Below are positions 49,672 to 61,800 of a stretch of 64,000 nucleotides of DNA, piece by piece. Made by a program: the position numbers and the translations under genes. The DNA lies in the NCBI GenBank assembly GCA_014898425.1, contig RCSZ01000005.1:2320501-2384500 (forward strand), given 5' to 3'. The notes below the pieces were generated by a model. The model saw only the letters and a list, made by a program, of their open reading frames with translations. It ran no database searches and was not told the origin of the DNA. Positions within the stretch are counted from its first letter, which is position 1, and each line of letters opens with the position of its first letter. Source of the DNA: Botryotinia globosa. Lineage: Eukaryota > Ascomycota > Leotiomycetes > Helotiales > Sclerotiniaceae.

Positions 49672-49832
49672 TGTCAGGGTGTAGATAAAGACTTATATTG
49701 TACTATAAGGGTTCTAAGTGCTATGAAAGGTTAAGGCTCTATTATAAGGAATAGGGCACGCTAAGGGCCCGCTAAGGGCACACTAAGAGTCCATGCCTGA
49801 GGCACGAAGGCAACGTAGTTGGCGCCGTGACA
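49672..49832. mobile_element. solo LTR, 161 bp, with perfect 5-bp target duplication
   Basis: Begins TGTCAGGGTG, ends GCCGTGACA (TGTCA/TGACA inverted ends), and is flanked on both sides by AGTAG (49667-49671 and 49833-49837). The ends are of the type seen on Ty3/gypsy-like elements, though the family is not proven. Composition is normal, unlike the surrounding AT-rich DNA, so it is probably younger than the RIP event or was too short to be affected. Confidence 0.82.
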
Positions 49833-50788
49833 AGTAGAGTAGTAGAGTTGATTATTTAGTTTTAATATATAGTTATATCTATTTATATCTATCTATTAAA
49901 AGCTATCTATCTATTAAAAGCTACTTATTTATTTATTTATTAATCAACTAATTTATCAACTAATTAATCATCTAGATATATACTCTCTCTCGCTAATTTC
50001 AAAATACAAATTTATTAAATATTATAATATAATATAAATCGATTACTTTTTATGAGACATCTCAAACTATCTAAAACTACGATAGTACTTTATATGAATT
50101 TTTAAACTCAAAATATTTTTTACATCTTTGATTTATAAATTAATGATTTAATATAAAGTATTATAAAAGGAGGTTTATTTATATATATATATATATATAA
50201 TTATATTGCAAGAAATGGTTTTGAATTAATAAAAATTTAAATGGAAATTAATGATGGATTATTTGATTTTTATAATAGAGATGAAAAGATTATAAAAGTG
50301 ATTAGAATGATTAGAATGATTAGAATGATTAGAATGATTAGAATGATTAGAATGATTAGAATGATTAGAATGATAAATAGTAAATATAAAATTCGAAATT
50401 CTCACATTGAAATATCTATATGAGGAGGTACTATAGACAATACTTTCGTTCTCTTAATTCATATTTATATCTGAGCTTCTTTATCCCTGTTTCATCTCAT
50501 CTCATCTATTTATCAACTATTACTATAAGTTCTATGTTATCGGAATAATTCTTTATATGTTCATGATTTACTTTACTTGAGCAATTTCGAATGTCCTAGC
50601 AATATAACTAGTAAAATTAAAAGTTAGATTCTTACAAGAGTTATTTGAATAATTGAAATCAAAGGCTATGATGTGAGCTTAAATCCAGAGTAACATACTA
50701 AGAAAATATACCCGGCTTTGTGTTCATATTCATATCTTTGCTTCTTCCCTCCTCTGATTTACTGATCCACCAATTCTTGATATTTATA
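49833..50788. other. AT-rich gene-free stretch
   Basis: Continuation of the AT-rich island with a TA run (about 50182-50202) and the 9-bp minisatellite listed separately. No gene. Confidence 0.55.
50300..50371. repeat. 9-bp minisatellite, (GATTAGAAT)x8
   Basis: Eight perfect tandem copies. The array is translatable as an Ile-Arg-Met repeat, but the short frame around it has no other support. Confidence 0.9.
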
Positions 50789-53200
50789 TCACCAAAGCAA
50801 TTTCGTATATCCGAGTAGCATAACTATAACAAGCACAACCAAAAGTTAGCACAATCCATTCTTCTCAACATCCCATCAATCTCCGAGATCATCCAAACAT
50901 CCCCCCACTCTCTCATCAAGAAAATACATACCGAAAAAATACACCCCCGCCACACTCGGCAAAACCCCTGCACTCTGCGCAAATGCAAATCCCGCATCGG
51001 TATTCGATATGCCGGCTAGTCCGAGTAATGTGATTGAAAGAATGAAATTGACCGCGCTGCGGAGTTTATCTGCACGCGTCATGCGGGGTCGACTGAGAGC
51101 GTGGAGGATATTCATGAGTATGAGGGTGAGACCGGAGGCGAGGAAGAAGTATGTGAACTATTTGGGGTGTGGGGTTAGTGTGAGGCTTGAGGGTATGGAG
51201 GGGGGAGAGTGAAGGGAAAAAAAACTGATGATTCCGTACCACAAGAGCGAGAACTCCAATATTCTCATTCCATTCTTCATTGGGATCTGTGACCGCATTA
51301 TCACTTTCCGGGGGATCGATTCCGAAATTATCGAATAGAGAATCTTGGACTGTGGAAAATAGTGTCGTGATATTTCCCAATTGTTCTGTGGATCCAAGAG
51401 TGGTATTACCAATGTTGAATAAAGCCCTTTGGGTATCTGTAAAAGTTTGTGTGAATTCTGGGGGGAATTTCTGGAAGATTATTAGAGTGACGTTTGCTAA
51501 GCGTGTTTTGAGATCGAGACTGTCGACGGCGGGGATTTTCTTGAACTGATCCACATATTTTCTGCTGACTTGGCTATTGGAGTGTTAATATGTTGGAGAG
51601 TCTGGAGGAAATACTTGGCTAATTCTGGAGCTTACTTGATAACCTCAACTACTTTTCGCCATCTTATAAATTGGGCAGCACCTTCAACGAGAAACACTAG
51701 TGCCAGATGGAATGGGAAGTGGAGGAATGCCCATATTTGTTGACGTATGGAACCGAATTGAGATCGGTTTAGCCAATCAAAATAAAGCATATAGAGGATG
51801 TACTTAAATGGTATTGTTAGTATATGCGTCAAAATGAGGGGGATATTAATACATACAATTATTCCAACAGCCGATACAATAGTGAGAATGAGGGGTGCGG
51901 TCCATTTCTCCTCTTGTTCCGCAATCTGTTAATAGTCAATATTGAATAGCCATACCCAAGAAGTTCAAGAGACCTACATCTGCAATACTTTTGCTAACTC
52001 CAATTATACCTTCACCCACTGCAACGGAATCAGCAATGACTCCTCTGAATCTCAAGATCATTTACTTACAAATAATCAAAGTGAGTAAAGTCATTCTTTG
52101 AACAAGATGAGATCCTTTAAAGCTCAAGACTTTCCACTTCGACGATATAGCAATGTTGACGGCGGTCTCTAAGATAGCTGTGACATACCAAACAATGAAC
52201 ACCTTGCCAGTCTTCGATGTTTCTTCCGAGAATCCACTTTAAAATCATTAGCTTAATGCCAATCAGTATAGCGGAAAACATACAAAAAAGTGCTAAAATA
52301 TATTAGTGCAGCTATGACATTGGCCACAGCAACAAGAAAGAGTGGTAATTTTGAGTTTTTATAATACCAAACGTGATACTGAATACTCGTTAGTAATGAA
52401 AGATTTCTCCCGAAGAACACAAGAAACATACCAGTATAACGGAGTATTGAAAGCTCAAAACAAGTCGCGAAAACATCAAGATAATTGCCAATGAACGAAA
52501 AGCACCAGGCTTTTGATCTGATGAATTGAAATCCGGTCCGACAATGGCTAATCCAATCATCACACCAAATTGAAATGCCTTTCCTATTCTCTCCAATATA
52601 CTATCCGTAACAAACCTAACATCAAAAAGACTGACTTGTAACCATAAGAACCAAAGGATACAGAAAAATCCGGCGTATGACTTGAGTGCATCAACCTCAT
52701 TGACATCATGTACATCGTTAAACGTCGTCAAATTCGCGACGAAAAAGAGATCATAGAAAAGTTCCATGTTCGTAGTCTCTTCATATCTTCGAAACTCTGG
52801 GGTTTCGAACATTTCTTCTTCTGCCTCATCTTTTGAAAAGGGATCGATTTTCCTATCATTATATTGGTTCTCGATCGATTCATCGCATGATTGTCTTCGA
52901 GCAATATTGATAGGACCAGATATCTCATGTATGGGACTCGGAATTGGAGGGGTTGCCGAATATTTTCTTCTATTATGAGCCAGAGGATTTTCAAGTAACT
53001 TCAACTTTGGTTGAGATTCTTCGTTTCCCTGATATATCGATCCATGACTTTGAGTCTTCTTCAATGGGGTTTGACTAGAGACGGAACTCGATGAAAGATG
53101 CCTGTTTGATTCTTTGATTAGCCAAAGAAGATTAACCTCGTGCTTTGTTATTCTTCATCGAAGACACTAGGGAGTTCACCTACCTTTCGTGTGATGACAT
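50789..53200 (-). CDS. LtrA-type (low temperature requirement A) multi-pass membrane protein
   Basis: A multi-exon minus-strand gene. A 17-nt first exon (53200-53184, MSSHE+R) is followed by an 82-nt intron and exon 2 (53101-52432), then at least six more exons. The N-terminal ~100 residues are hydrophilic. The LtrA family begins at TNMELFYDLFFVANLTTF and continues with ADALKSYAGFF-like and WLQVSLFDVRFVTDSILER segments. Downstream joins fit the family: YHVWYYKNSKLP, then LTLII joined by a 51-nt intron to LGEGIIGVSKSIAD, then YILYMLYFDWLNR and LHFPFHLALVFLVEGAAQF. The C-terminal part has more membrane helices (FTYFFLASGLTLILMNIL). Two ends are possible: reading straight on to a stop at 50876, or splicing GTATGT...TGTTATAG to a short hydrophobic last exon ending at 50789. 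The latter is preferred for its branch site. Role unknown; transport is suspected for the family. Confidence 0.82.
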
Positions 53201-55874
53201 GATAATTACTCGATGAATGACAAACTCTAGGGTACCACAATTGAAATATTTGAGTTCAATCCACAACGAAGTACAGGATTACAAGAAACAATACTTATAT
53301 GATATTCCCCATGGGTGACAACGGATAGAAAAGCTCATTTAAGAGAAGCATCCACGGCAAATAACGCACAGATCACTAGATCCGGGAGCTTCATCAGATC
53401 ATCCGTGCGAGTTTGATATGTTTTGTTTTACCCTGGTTCTGGACCATTGTACGTTCATGGCATTAGAGTTGACGAATGCAAAGGGTCTTGTATGAGAAAT
53501 AGGAAATGATTCTCGGCTCCTCATCAGACTTTGTAAGATATACGCGGTTGAGTAATGCGGATGTTCATCTCCCGTTGAGGTTACGAATGGCCCCATACAC
53601 TTGTATGTAGAGTAATAGCTTCGTGGATCGTGAAAACTTTCCCGATATTGGTACGATCTTACTTGCCTCTTAAATATTCGTCCAACAATCGTCTGTATAA
53701 CATCTCGCCACGGTGTAGTATTATTGCCAAGAAAAGCTTCAATCTGATAAAAGTTGAAATTCCCATCATTTCCCACCTGTCTGCCGTTCGAATCAACACA
53801 CGCCGTTGTTTCAAGACCTAGAGGACACTAAGAAAAGGGCCCTAAGCAACTCTAATACTGTACATGGGCTAGATTTAGAATTGAGGCTTTTCTTCTGAGA
53901 CGTGGCTTGGATCAATGAACCTCAAAACGATGTCTGGGGAGTAGAAAACGGCTGTTTATTAACATGTGAATGTGAAGAATGATTATTTCTGGAAAAGAAT
54001 GGTTTATTTTCTCAGACCCTTCACAAGTCGGACAATGCTCTTCAGATGCATTGGATTTGTTTCGATATATTGTCTTTCCACAATACTACCTGGCAATTGA
54101 GGTTCGTTGTGATTATGTAAGCCATTCCAACGCCAAATCCCGCCCTGTTTATAAACAAACTTGGATTGACCTATTGTGAGCGAAACTTTATACTGGTCAC
54201 ATAGCCCGTTCTTGTAATTAATATTCATCTTCTTTATATAATTCAAAATGAATAATTAATTCTTATTCAATTTTTTATACATCTCATAAAACACTTTATG
54301 AGTTTTCCCTTTCTCTTCTCTACTAGAAATACTACATTATAATAACTCTTTTATAATTTTTATAAAACACTATTATAGAAATTAATTATATTCCTTTTAT
54401 AATAGATTATATTAAAGAATTCATTAATAAATTTAAATTCGAAAAAGATTTTGAATTAAAAATTCATATCAAGCACTATATTGACTTTACGCGAAGCGGT
54501 TCAACAATTCAATTTCTCCCTTTTAATTTAGAGAATTGAAAGTTTCAATAGTAATATATTTTAAGACTATTTGAGGATTTGTTTTAATATTATTAGCTTT
54601 GATGGATTTGTTTATACTCAAAGTTATAGGAACATCGAGCTATAGTGACAGTTTACTCAGAAATAATACGTCCAGCCAGAATTCGAGAATCTGATCTCCA
54701 TACATAAGCAATCATTCTCATGTTTGATTTGTTCATTCAATGGTATAGTTATGTTGCCCATTCGAAAGAATTTTGAATACATACTATGGAACAGAACCGG
54801 AGAATAGGTTGTGAAATTACCCTGTGGTAGCAAAATGAATATTCGAGATAAAGAGAAATTCAATATAATTTCCTATATAATTTCTATATATATATTATAA
54901 TATTAATAATATATTTGTTATTAAAAAAACACACGAAAAACCCAAGGAAAGATTTTCTTAGAAAAACCTATTAATCTTTATTATTTTCGAAATAAGAAAA
55001 CCTTTCATATCCCCTCCTATAATCATCAAATTATTATCTATTTGGGTTGAGGAGCTCGATCTGAGACTTCGAAAGCTCGACCTGATGATAAACAAACGCA
55101 ATCAAGTGAAAAAATAAAAGTTGAACTTGAAAGGATCAGACCAGAAAGTCTTAAAGCGGTGTGGCTTTCTTGTTGAATATATGACGCTGGTTGGGAACAG
55201 TCGTTGAGGTGAAATGTGCTTTTAATATAGTCATCGATAATTTCATATCCCTCGGTATCCCAAGGCCTCGTATCCTTCTCAGCTACCTTCAACAACGTGG
55301 CATTCAATACCAAGGCTTTGAGCTCCGTTATATATTCTCCATAGAGGATGAATTCATGTCACTTTTCAACAGTTGCACCCTCTGCAGTTGCCATTGCAAA
55401 TGCAACCGATACAACTTTCAAGATTGAGAGTTCTGGTCCGCTCCACGAATTCAACTAATACGATAATACACGAAGCAGGAGATCACACCTCTGGAGACAT
55501 TCGAGACCGGATTCAGTCAAAATCTCAATGTTTCGTTCAGCTTTGGACATTGACATTATGACCGGGAGCAAAAACTAACCAATGCAACATACGAGTTTCA
55601 ATTCACAAATATAGGTCGCCTTTTAGAGCACGGTCAAAATCGGGGTGGAATCTGAGCTAAAGTACGGTGGACACTCGTTAACAGCCCCTTTCAGCCAAAA
55701 TTACACGACGATAAGCGAATGCATTGTTTGGTTTGTTGCTTTTGGAAAACTCTTATTATATCAACACATCACAACTGCGAGGTGTTACTCTTCGCATAAA
55801 GCCAATCTTTGGACGAACCGCAGGGTTCGGTGAAGACAATCCAGCATCCAATCATATTCCCTCAAACACTAAGT
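53201..55874. other. gene-poor region with AT-rich core (54.2-55.0 kb)
   Basis: The core at about 54190-55010 is strongly AT-rich with no inverted ends that I can find. The minus-strand segments at 53399-53821 and 55038-55430 look protein-like but match nothing known to me. Confidence 0.45.
53399..53821 (-). CDS. possible exon(s) of an unknown protein (weak)
   Basis: An acceptor-like CCTCTAG near 53820 is followed by an open segment (ETTACVDSNGRQVG, FNFYQIEAFLGNNTTPW, RDVIQTIVGRIFKRQ) and a GTAAGA donor near 53665. The composition looks like a real secreted-type protein, with a Cys and an NNT glycosylation sequon, but there is no start and no partner exon. It may be a gene fragment next to the AT-rich relic. 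Confidence 0.22.
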   Translation of the reverse strand, partial: LGLETTACVDSNGRQVGNDGNFNFYQIEAFLGNNTTPWRDVIQTIVGRIFKRQVRSYQYRESFHDPRSYYSTYKCMGPFVTSTGDEHPHYSTAYILQSLMRSRESFPISHTRPFAFVNSNAMNVQWSRTRVKQNISNSHG

Positions 55875-57990
55875 TCAAATACCACTATCGACAGACTCTT
55901 CAGCCAGGAGTATTTTACACTCTTTAATAACATCAAACGAAAACACATAATCATTGATATCATCCGTGGTGTTAAGTGTTTTTCCACCCGGAAGATACTT
56001 AGCAGCCTCATCACGAGTAGCCTGTGATGCAGGTGGACTATGATTCGAAAGGATCTGCAGAGACGAACCTCTGTCCTTTCTAACCTTTTCGTATAGTTGT
56101 AGTCGCTTCTCCAGTGTTTCTTTGTCACCAGGGTTTATTTCATTCAACAATATCCCGAGTGCTCCCGCATCTTCAATAGCTTGGCACCCCCCTTGTGCTT
56201 GGACTAAGGTTGAATTTTAGGAAATGTAAGACGGAAGGGGGTTGTACAGATTTATAAAAACTTATACGGAAGCATAGGATGAGCAGCATCGCCTATTAAA
56301 ACGAGTCTGTTCTTGTGCCATGTCGGGATTGGTTCTCGAGCAATCAATTCCCAAAATTTAACATCTTGTGCCTTCTTTATTCTATGTGAGAGACTACTAA
56401 ATGCGAATATAGCCATCAGAAATCAGACTTACCCGATCACAGCTTACAAAGCGGGACTGAACTCAGGTTTTGTATATTTCATCGGAACACTTGGTTCTAC
56501 AGACGCTCTGAAACCTAGTATCGACATTTAGCGTCATACAAAAAGATTGATGCGGGATTTTTACTTTCTGTAGCATGGGAACTATCAAATGCCTTTGACA
56601 ACTACAAGAAATTCTGCACCTCATTACTGATTCGCGATTCAGTCAGTCCATATATGTCATAGAAAACGCCCATAAGACACTTACTCTCTACAAGGATACC
56701 ATACGAAGCCACCCACACCGGAAGCTGGTGCGAAGAATCTCAGAACAGAATCGTCGACCAGATCGGCAGTCTCGGGATCTGATAACAGATCTTCTGTGGG
56801 CACTAGCCATCGCATACAAGACCATCCAGTATCGCCTGCTTGAGCTTTAATCGGGCCAAGAACGTGATCTACAGTTGCTGAGTGCACGCCATCTGCTGCG
56901 ACAATGAGATCTGCTTCTAAGGTTTTTCCATCTTCAAGAGTAACTTTCCCGTTCACGGCATCCTACAACACAACCCATTATTAAAATCTGAGACCAAAAC
57001 AAGTCACGTTATCGCTAACACTCACCTAACCAATTATCTTCGCCCTAATCATCAAATCAACCGGAATCCCTTCTCCATCTTTGCTTGTCGCTATTTCTCT
57101 CAACTGACTATGTAAATCAATCCGATGAGCCGCATACAGCGGGATCCCATATTTTTCCTCAGTATTCGCATAATAACCATCGACCACAACTTTCATGGCC
57201 ATACATCCCAAATATTGGCTTTACTGGGAGGTACTAGTCAGTGTAGGCAATAGTATACTACAGTGAAACTGTGGCGCGTATTAGCATATTGATATTGCAG
57301 CTAGTACATATAAAAAGGAGGTTATACCACTCTCGTACATATTCATATATTTAAAGAATACTAGCAATATACTGAAATACTGGAATTCAATATAAAATAT
57401 ACATTCCTATCCAAATTAGGCTAGAAATAAGAGATTCTTAATTCATATTAGGTAATAAAATTCCATTCCTTATTCGAATTGATATGAAATCCCTTATTTC
57501 TAGTCTAATTTGGATAGGAATGTAGATTTTTATATTGGATTCCAGTATTTCAGTATATTGCTAGTAGTATTGAATAACTAAACGATATTGAATACTTTCA
57601 GTGGTATTGGATTCTGTACCACATACGTACATATTTCGAAAAAATTCGATACGCACCACTAAACTAACCCGTATACGAAATACGGGAAATACTATTGCCT
57701 ACACTGGTACTAGTTTCCATTTCGCGGGCGAGAAACCCCACGATTTGAGTATGAGTGACGCATTTGGTGCTACTGTTATAGCCGCGCCTGTTTCGTGGAG
57801 AAGGGAAGATTGCTCGAGTATCTTGGGCCATGTTAGTATTTCTATATTGTGGGTATCAGATAGTATATAATCTGGCCGATGAGAGGAATGCAGCGAGCGG
57901 AAAACGAACAGTAACTTTATGTCCACCTCTCCGAAGAGCAATCCCAGCGCCTAGCCCAGCGATTCCCGCGCCTACAATTATGATTTCCAT
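55875..57990 (-). pseudogene. FAD-dependent monooxygenase pseudogene interrupted by a MITE
   Basis: A salicylate hydroxylase-like gene recognisable end to end on the minus strand. It starts at 57990 with MEIIIVGAGIAGLGAGIALR, then an intron with a TACTAAC branch site to ILEQSSLLHETGAAITVAPN. Next come YYANTEEKYGIPLYAAHRID, ADLIVAADGVHSA (DG motif), the [10 protein letters not shown] motif near 56300, and QGGCQAIEDAGALGILLNE near 56180, ending at 55875. It is broken in several ways: the 468-bp MITE at 57239-57706 lies between KLV and the rest; the reading frame changes near 57205-57230 even with the MITE removed; a TAG replaces the expected tyrosine codon at the exon end near 57028-57030; and another TAG follows VQNFL near 56610. 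It is a dead relative of the intact monooxygenase at 1.6-3.0 kb. Confidence 0.82.
57239..57706. mobile_element. hAT-like foldback MITE with perfect 8-bp target duplication
   Basis: The ends are exact 18-bp inverted repeats, CAGTGTAGGCAATAGTAT, and the flanks carry identical 8-bp duplications GTACTAGT (57231-57238 and 57707-57714). An 8-bp duplication with CAG-type ends is the hallmark of hAT insertions. After diverged subterminal parts, long inner arms (CTAGCAATATACTGAAATAC..., CATTCCTATCCAAATTAG...) pair again, so the single strand could fold into one large hairpin. No coding sequence. It sits inside a monooxygenase gene. Confidence 0.9.
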
Positions 57991-58829
57991 AATTTTATTC
58001 AATCGTCGTTTTTTTAAGGTGATGATGATACCAGGCAGCTCACGAGATGTCGTCCTTTATGTATCATCAAATTGACTCGCGCTTACACGTTTCATGTATG
58101 CAGCACGGCTGATGAGCTGAAAGTCATTGTATGACAATCCGTGTGAGATCACCAGCAGGTGTAAGAATTGATAGGACACACTACAGGAATGGGCTTCGAA
58201 AAATCTCTCGATATATTGATTGATGTCTTAGGAATTGTTTCAATGTTTCATTGGACATGACATAATCAAAAGATCAATTCTGATATCAAACCATCGAAGA
58301 ATGAATCTGATAGAAAATTCGAAAGATGAAAAGTGTCCAGTCAGACCAATGGAAGATGGCTTGGTCAATTTCGTAATCGGCGAAAGTAACTCGAAATACT
58401 CTGATAGCGATAGATGAGAATGAGTTGTTATTAATGAATCCCAATGATCCTACGATGTTTCGCACCGATCAGCAGTAGGTATTGTTTTTTTCGAAGTGCT
58501 GAGTGCTCTACTACCCCAGAGTTGTTGTAAAGATTGTTTCAGATGTCTGTACCGGTATCTTACATGCAGGTCACAACTTGTAGTTTGAAAGGTATGCCTT
58601 GCGTAAGATGACGGAAGAATTCAAGTAACAGTAGCAAATAGACAGGGAGAACAAGGACTCTATAGTGCAACAAAATCCTACTCCTAACTATCATTATAAC
58701 CAAGGTTGATTTGTAGTGAATTTGTGCTAGTTTGTAACCATGTAATATGGTTCGATATTTATTATTTATTAATCCATCATAAGAGGTCTTAGCTCCATAT
58801 TATATACATTCATTACGATCCCATCAGTC
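57991..58829. other. intergenic region
   Basis: Upstream of the monooxygenase pseudogene and downstream of the MEC1-type gene. No gene seen. Confidence 0.5.
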
Positions 58830-61800
58830 TTAAAAGAACGCAGACCACCCTATATACATAGCCGTCAATCTTCTCGGATCTGTGGCTTGTTTAATCAACT
58901 CATCAACATAGCCCTCCACGCTAAGCGGCACACTCTCCCCAGGTAATAAACCCTTCACCTTTCTCTGAATGACATCTAAAACCTTTTGCGCACTCAGCAT
59001 TCCTTCATTTGCCATCTCTCTCCTCTTCTTATCGACTTTCTTCATGAGATCCAGGGTCGGATCATAGATAAAAGCTTCAAGAATTGTCATAAGAGTTTCT
59101 TCGTGCTGGCGTAGTAGCTTTATTGTAAGTTCCGAGGATTTGCGGAAGGGACCTTCGTATCCATACATACCCATTGCGTCGACCATGTTATGGGTTAAGC
59201 GGAAAGGAACCTGCTCAGGCTTTGCAAAAGTTTTACCCTTTTCAAAGAGACAGTTGAAATCCACGTGAAAAGTTCCTCCGTTTCCTTCCTCGAAAAGTAT
59301 GTTTTCCGTATGACGATCTCCTAGACCTAGAATTGTGCCAACCATAGACATAACAGCACATGACCGAGTATAGCGAAGTCTAGCAGCAAACCAGGCTGAG
59401 GGCTCGGGAAATTGCTTGACAAACCATTTGTGAAATACAGGTTTAAACTCGCCAAGAACCTTTTCCGTGAAGAATGGGAGTTGCTTCTCGCTTTTCATTG
59501 CTTCCTCGCAATACATACCAAGTTCTGTGTAATTGATTCGTTTCCCCTGTGCTCCATATAGATCCGTAAGTATTTTGCGAAGTGTTTGAAGTCCTTCTAT
59601 CCATTCTATGATCCCGCATTCCTCATTCAAAGGTGTCACAGCATACGTCTTGACATACAATTGGCGTCTACTTGACTCCGCATCACGCTTTAGAGATCTA
59701 TTCATCATGCCATTGAATTCTTGAAGACGCTGATCCATACGAAGGTCATCTTTCGGTTTGAAAAGAAGACCGTAGTGTTGTCCATTCGAGGCCAGAGCTC
59801 TCACGCGCTTGGGCTTCGCCAATGAATTTAACACCAACACGTCATCCTCAAAAGAGTTGATAGTGATGACATCGCGAGAGAAAGCTTTGTGTGTCGCCAC
59901 CTTATCTGTGAGAGTCGGCAGGCTCGCTGTCAAAGCGGCTTCCACTGGGCATGCAAGGGCACTTGGCAAGACCTTGTGTTTGAATTGTAGATCCCTCGAT
60001 AAACTCGATCTGAATACCCTAGATTCTTTGAAATCTCCAGCTTCGCAAAGCCTTAAAATTTCAGCAGTAAGAGCTTGTCCGTTTCTGATTAGAGCTCTGA
60101 TGTCTATGGAATTATGATCTGCCTTGACAGGCACGCTTGGCAATTTTGCGAGTAACTCCATTCCTTTAGTTCGACGATCCAGTTGCGTTGAAGTACTTAA
60201 AGCCAACACACTCCAAAGTGATTGCTGCGGATGAGCCGATACAACTTTTAGCATAATCAACTGAAGGTAGTAATTCACCTCCTTGTGTGGATGGGTAATT
60301 CTTGATACAATCTGTGGCAAAGCTGTATAGAATATGTAGGCCGGCATTTTGGAGATGTATTTTTTGAATCGAATGTGAAGATCATCTAATGTCTTCTTTC
60401 GCAATTGAGTCATTTTGCTGACATACTCTTGAGAATGGCGCTTTGGATCAATCTTTTGACTGAGCTGCGTTCCAAGATCCAACCAGAGTGTTAATATACG
60501 AGGGAGGGTTTGGTGGACATACTTGGTACCATGAGTTAATGAGCGTAGGTAGTTTGAAATTACCAGCGACGCGGTCTCTCCAGAAAGATAACTGTCATCT
60601 TGTCTTTCAAATGGTAAGTTACTGGATGATTCTAATAACTTATTATAGTGACGTCCCAGATAATAATGACCCTTCTCCCATGCATTGTGGGTCTTTGCAG
60701 CTAGTTGGTATTGGGCCCGAAGAGCGGATGAGTTTGTTTGACCAGCAAGGTCAAGCCACTTTGCAAGTAGAAGATGAGCTCTTGCTTCCAAGAGATTCTG
60801 CTGCTGCTTCCGATGTGTATTGTCAGCACTTCCTAGAGATGCCTTGTTTATCTCATTGTGAGATATGAAAGCATTACTGTCAATTGCACCCTGAAGACTT
60901 TGAATCGCTTTTCGATGCTGTTCTTCTTTCCATAAAAGTCGTGCATGTTCTATCTTGGCCGAGTCATCACCTAGCTGTGAGGCATGGAGTACAGCATTGA
61001 AAGATTGATGAATTGCATTTCCTTTTCTAGCAAGGCGCGCACTAGTTAACCAGGCTGAAGCGAGATCTCCTTTCGTGAATTCAAGACTGTGTGAAAGTCA
61101 GATGCGTTGGTGCAAAGATAAGAAAGTTGACCAGGATTAATATGTAACTTACCTAGATAATTGCATGGCGGCTCTCCTTATGCCCAATAAATATTGCTTG
61201 TCATTTAAATAACCGCCAATTGTTTCAAGACGACGGTCGAGTGATTCAAGGAGCTCTTCCTTTGGTATCGGTTCAGTGTGATCGACACCAGCAATCATTT
61301 CTAATTCGGTGAGCACATGGAGCTTTAGCATGGGATCGTGGCAAGATCCTATCGATGATGTAGTAGCTCTCGATAAGGAGCAAGTAATCTGCTCTCTGAG
61401 ATCCTCAATGGATGAAACAAATCTTGTCGTTTCTTTCTCGTGTAAAGCCAGCAATGCTTTGCCAATGCTGACGTTAAAGTCTTCTTCTAGATCCCGACCA
61501 GCAACTGACGTATATTTTTGCAACGCAGCCCACCTCCCTGTTGCCCACGAAGCCTCTGTGGCAAAGGGCAATAGCTTTCCTACTGTTTTGGTGGCAGTAT
61601 GCATACCTTCGACATAATTAAGTAGAACATCTATGACCAATTAGCAGTAGTCAACAGAAGCGAGCGTTATTTAGATTACCATGTTGCCCAGACTCCTTCA
61701 AGCATGTAAGAAGATTGAGCTGAACGTCAACATCTTCAGGGTCTTCTGCAAGCTTAATCTCATACCACCCTTGGGCAGCTGTCCAGCGTCCTGCTTTGCG

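Noticed and set aside
50241..50423. frame encoding Ile-Arg-Met repeats
   Set aside because: It is only the 9-bp minisatellite read in frame, inside AT-rich non-coding DNA.
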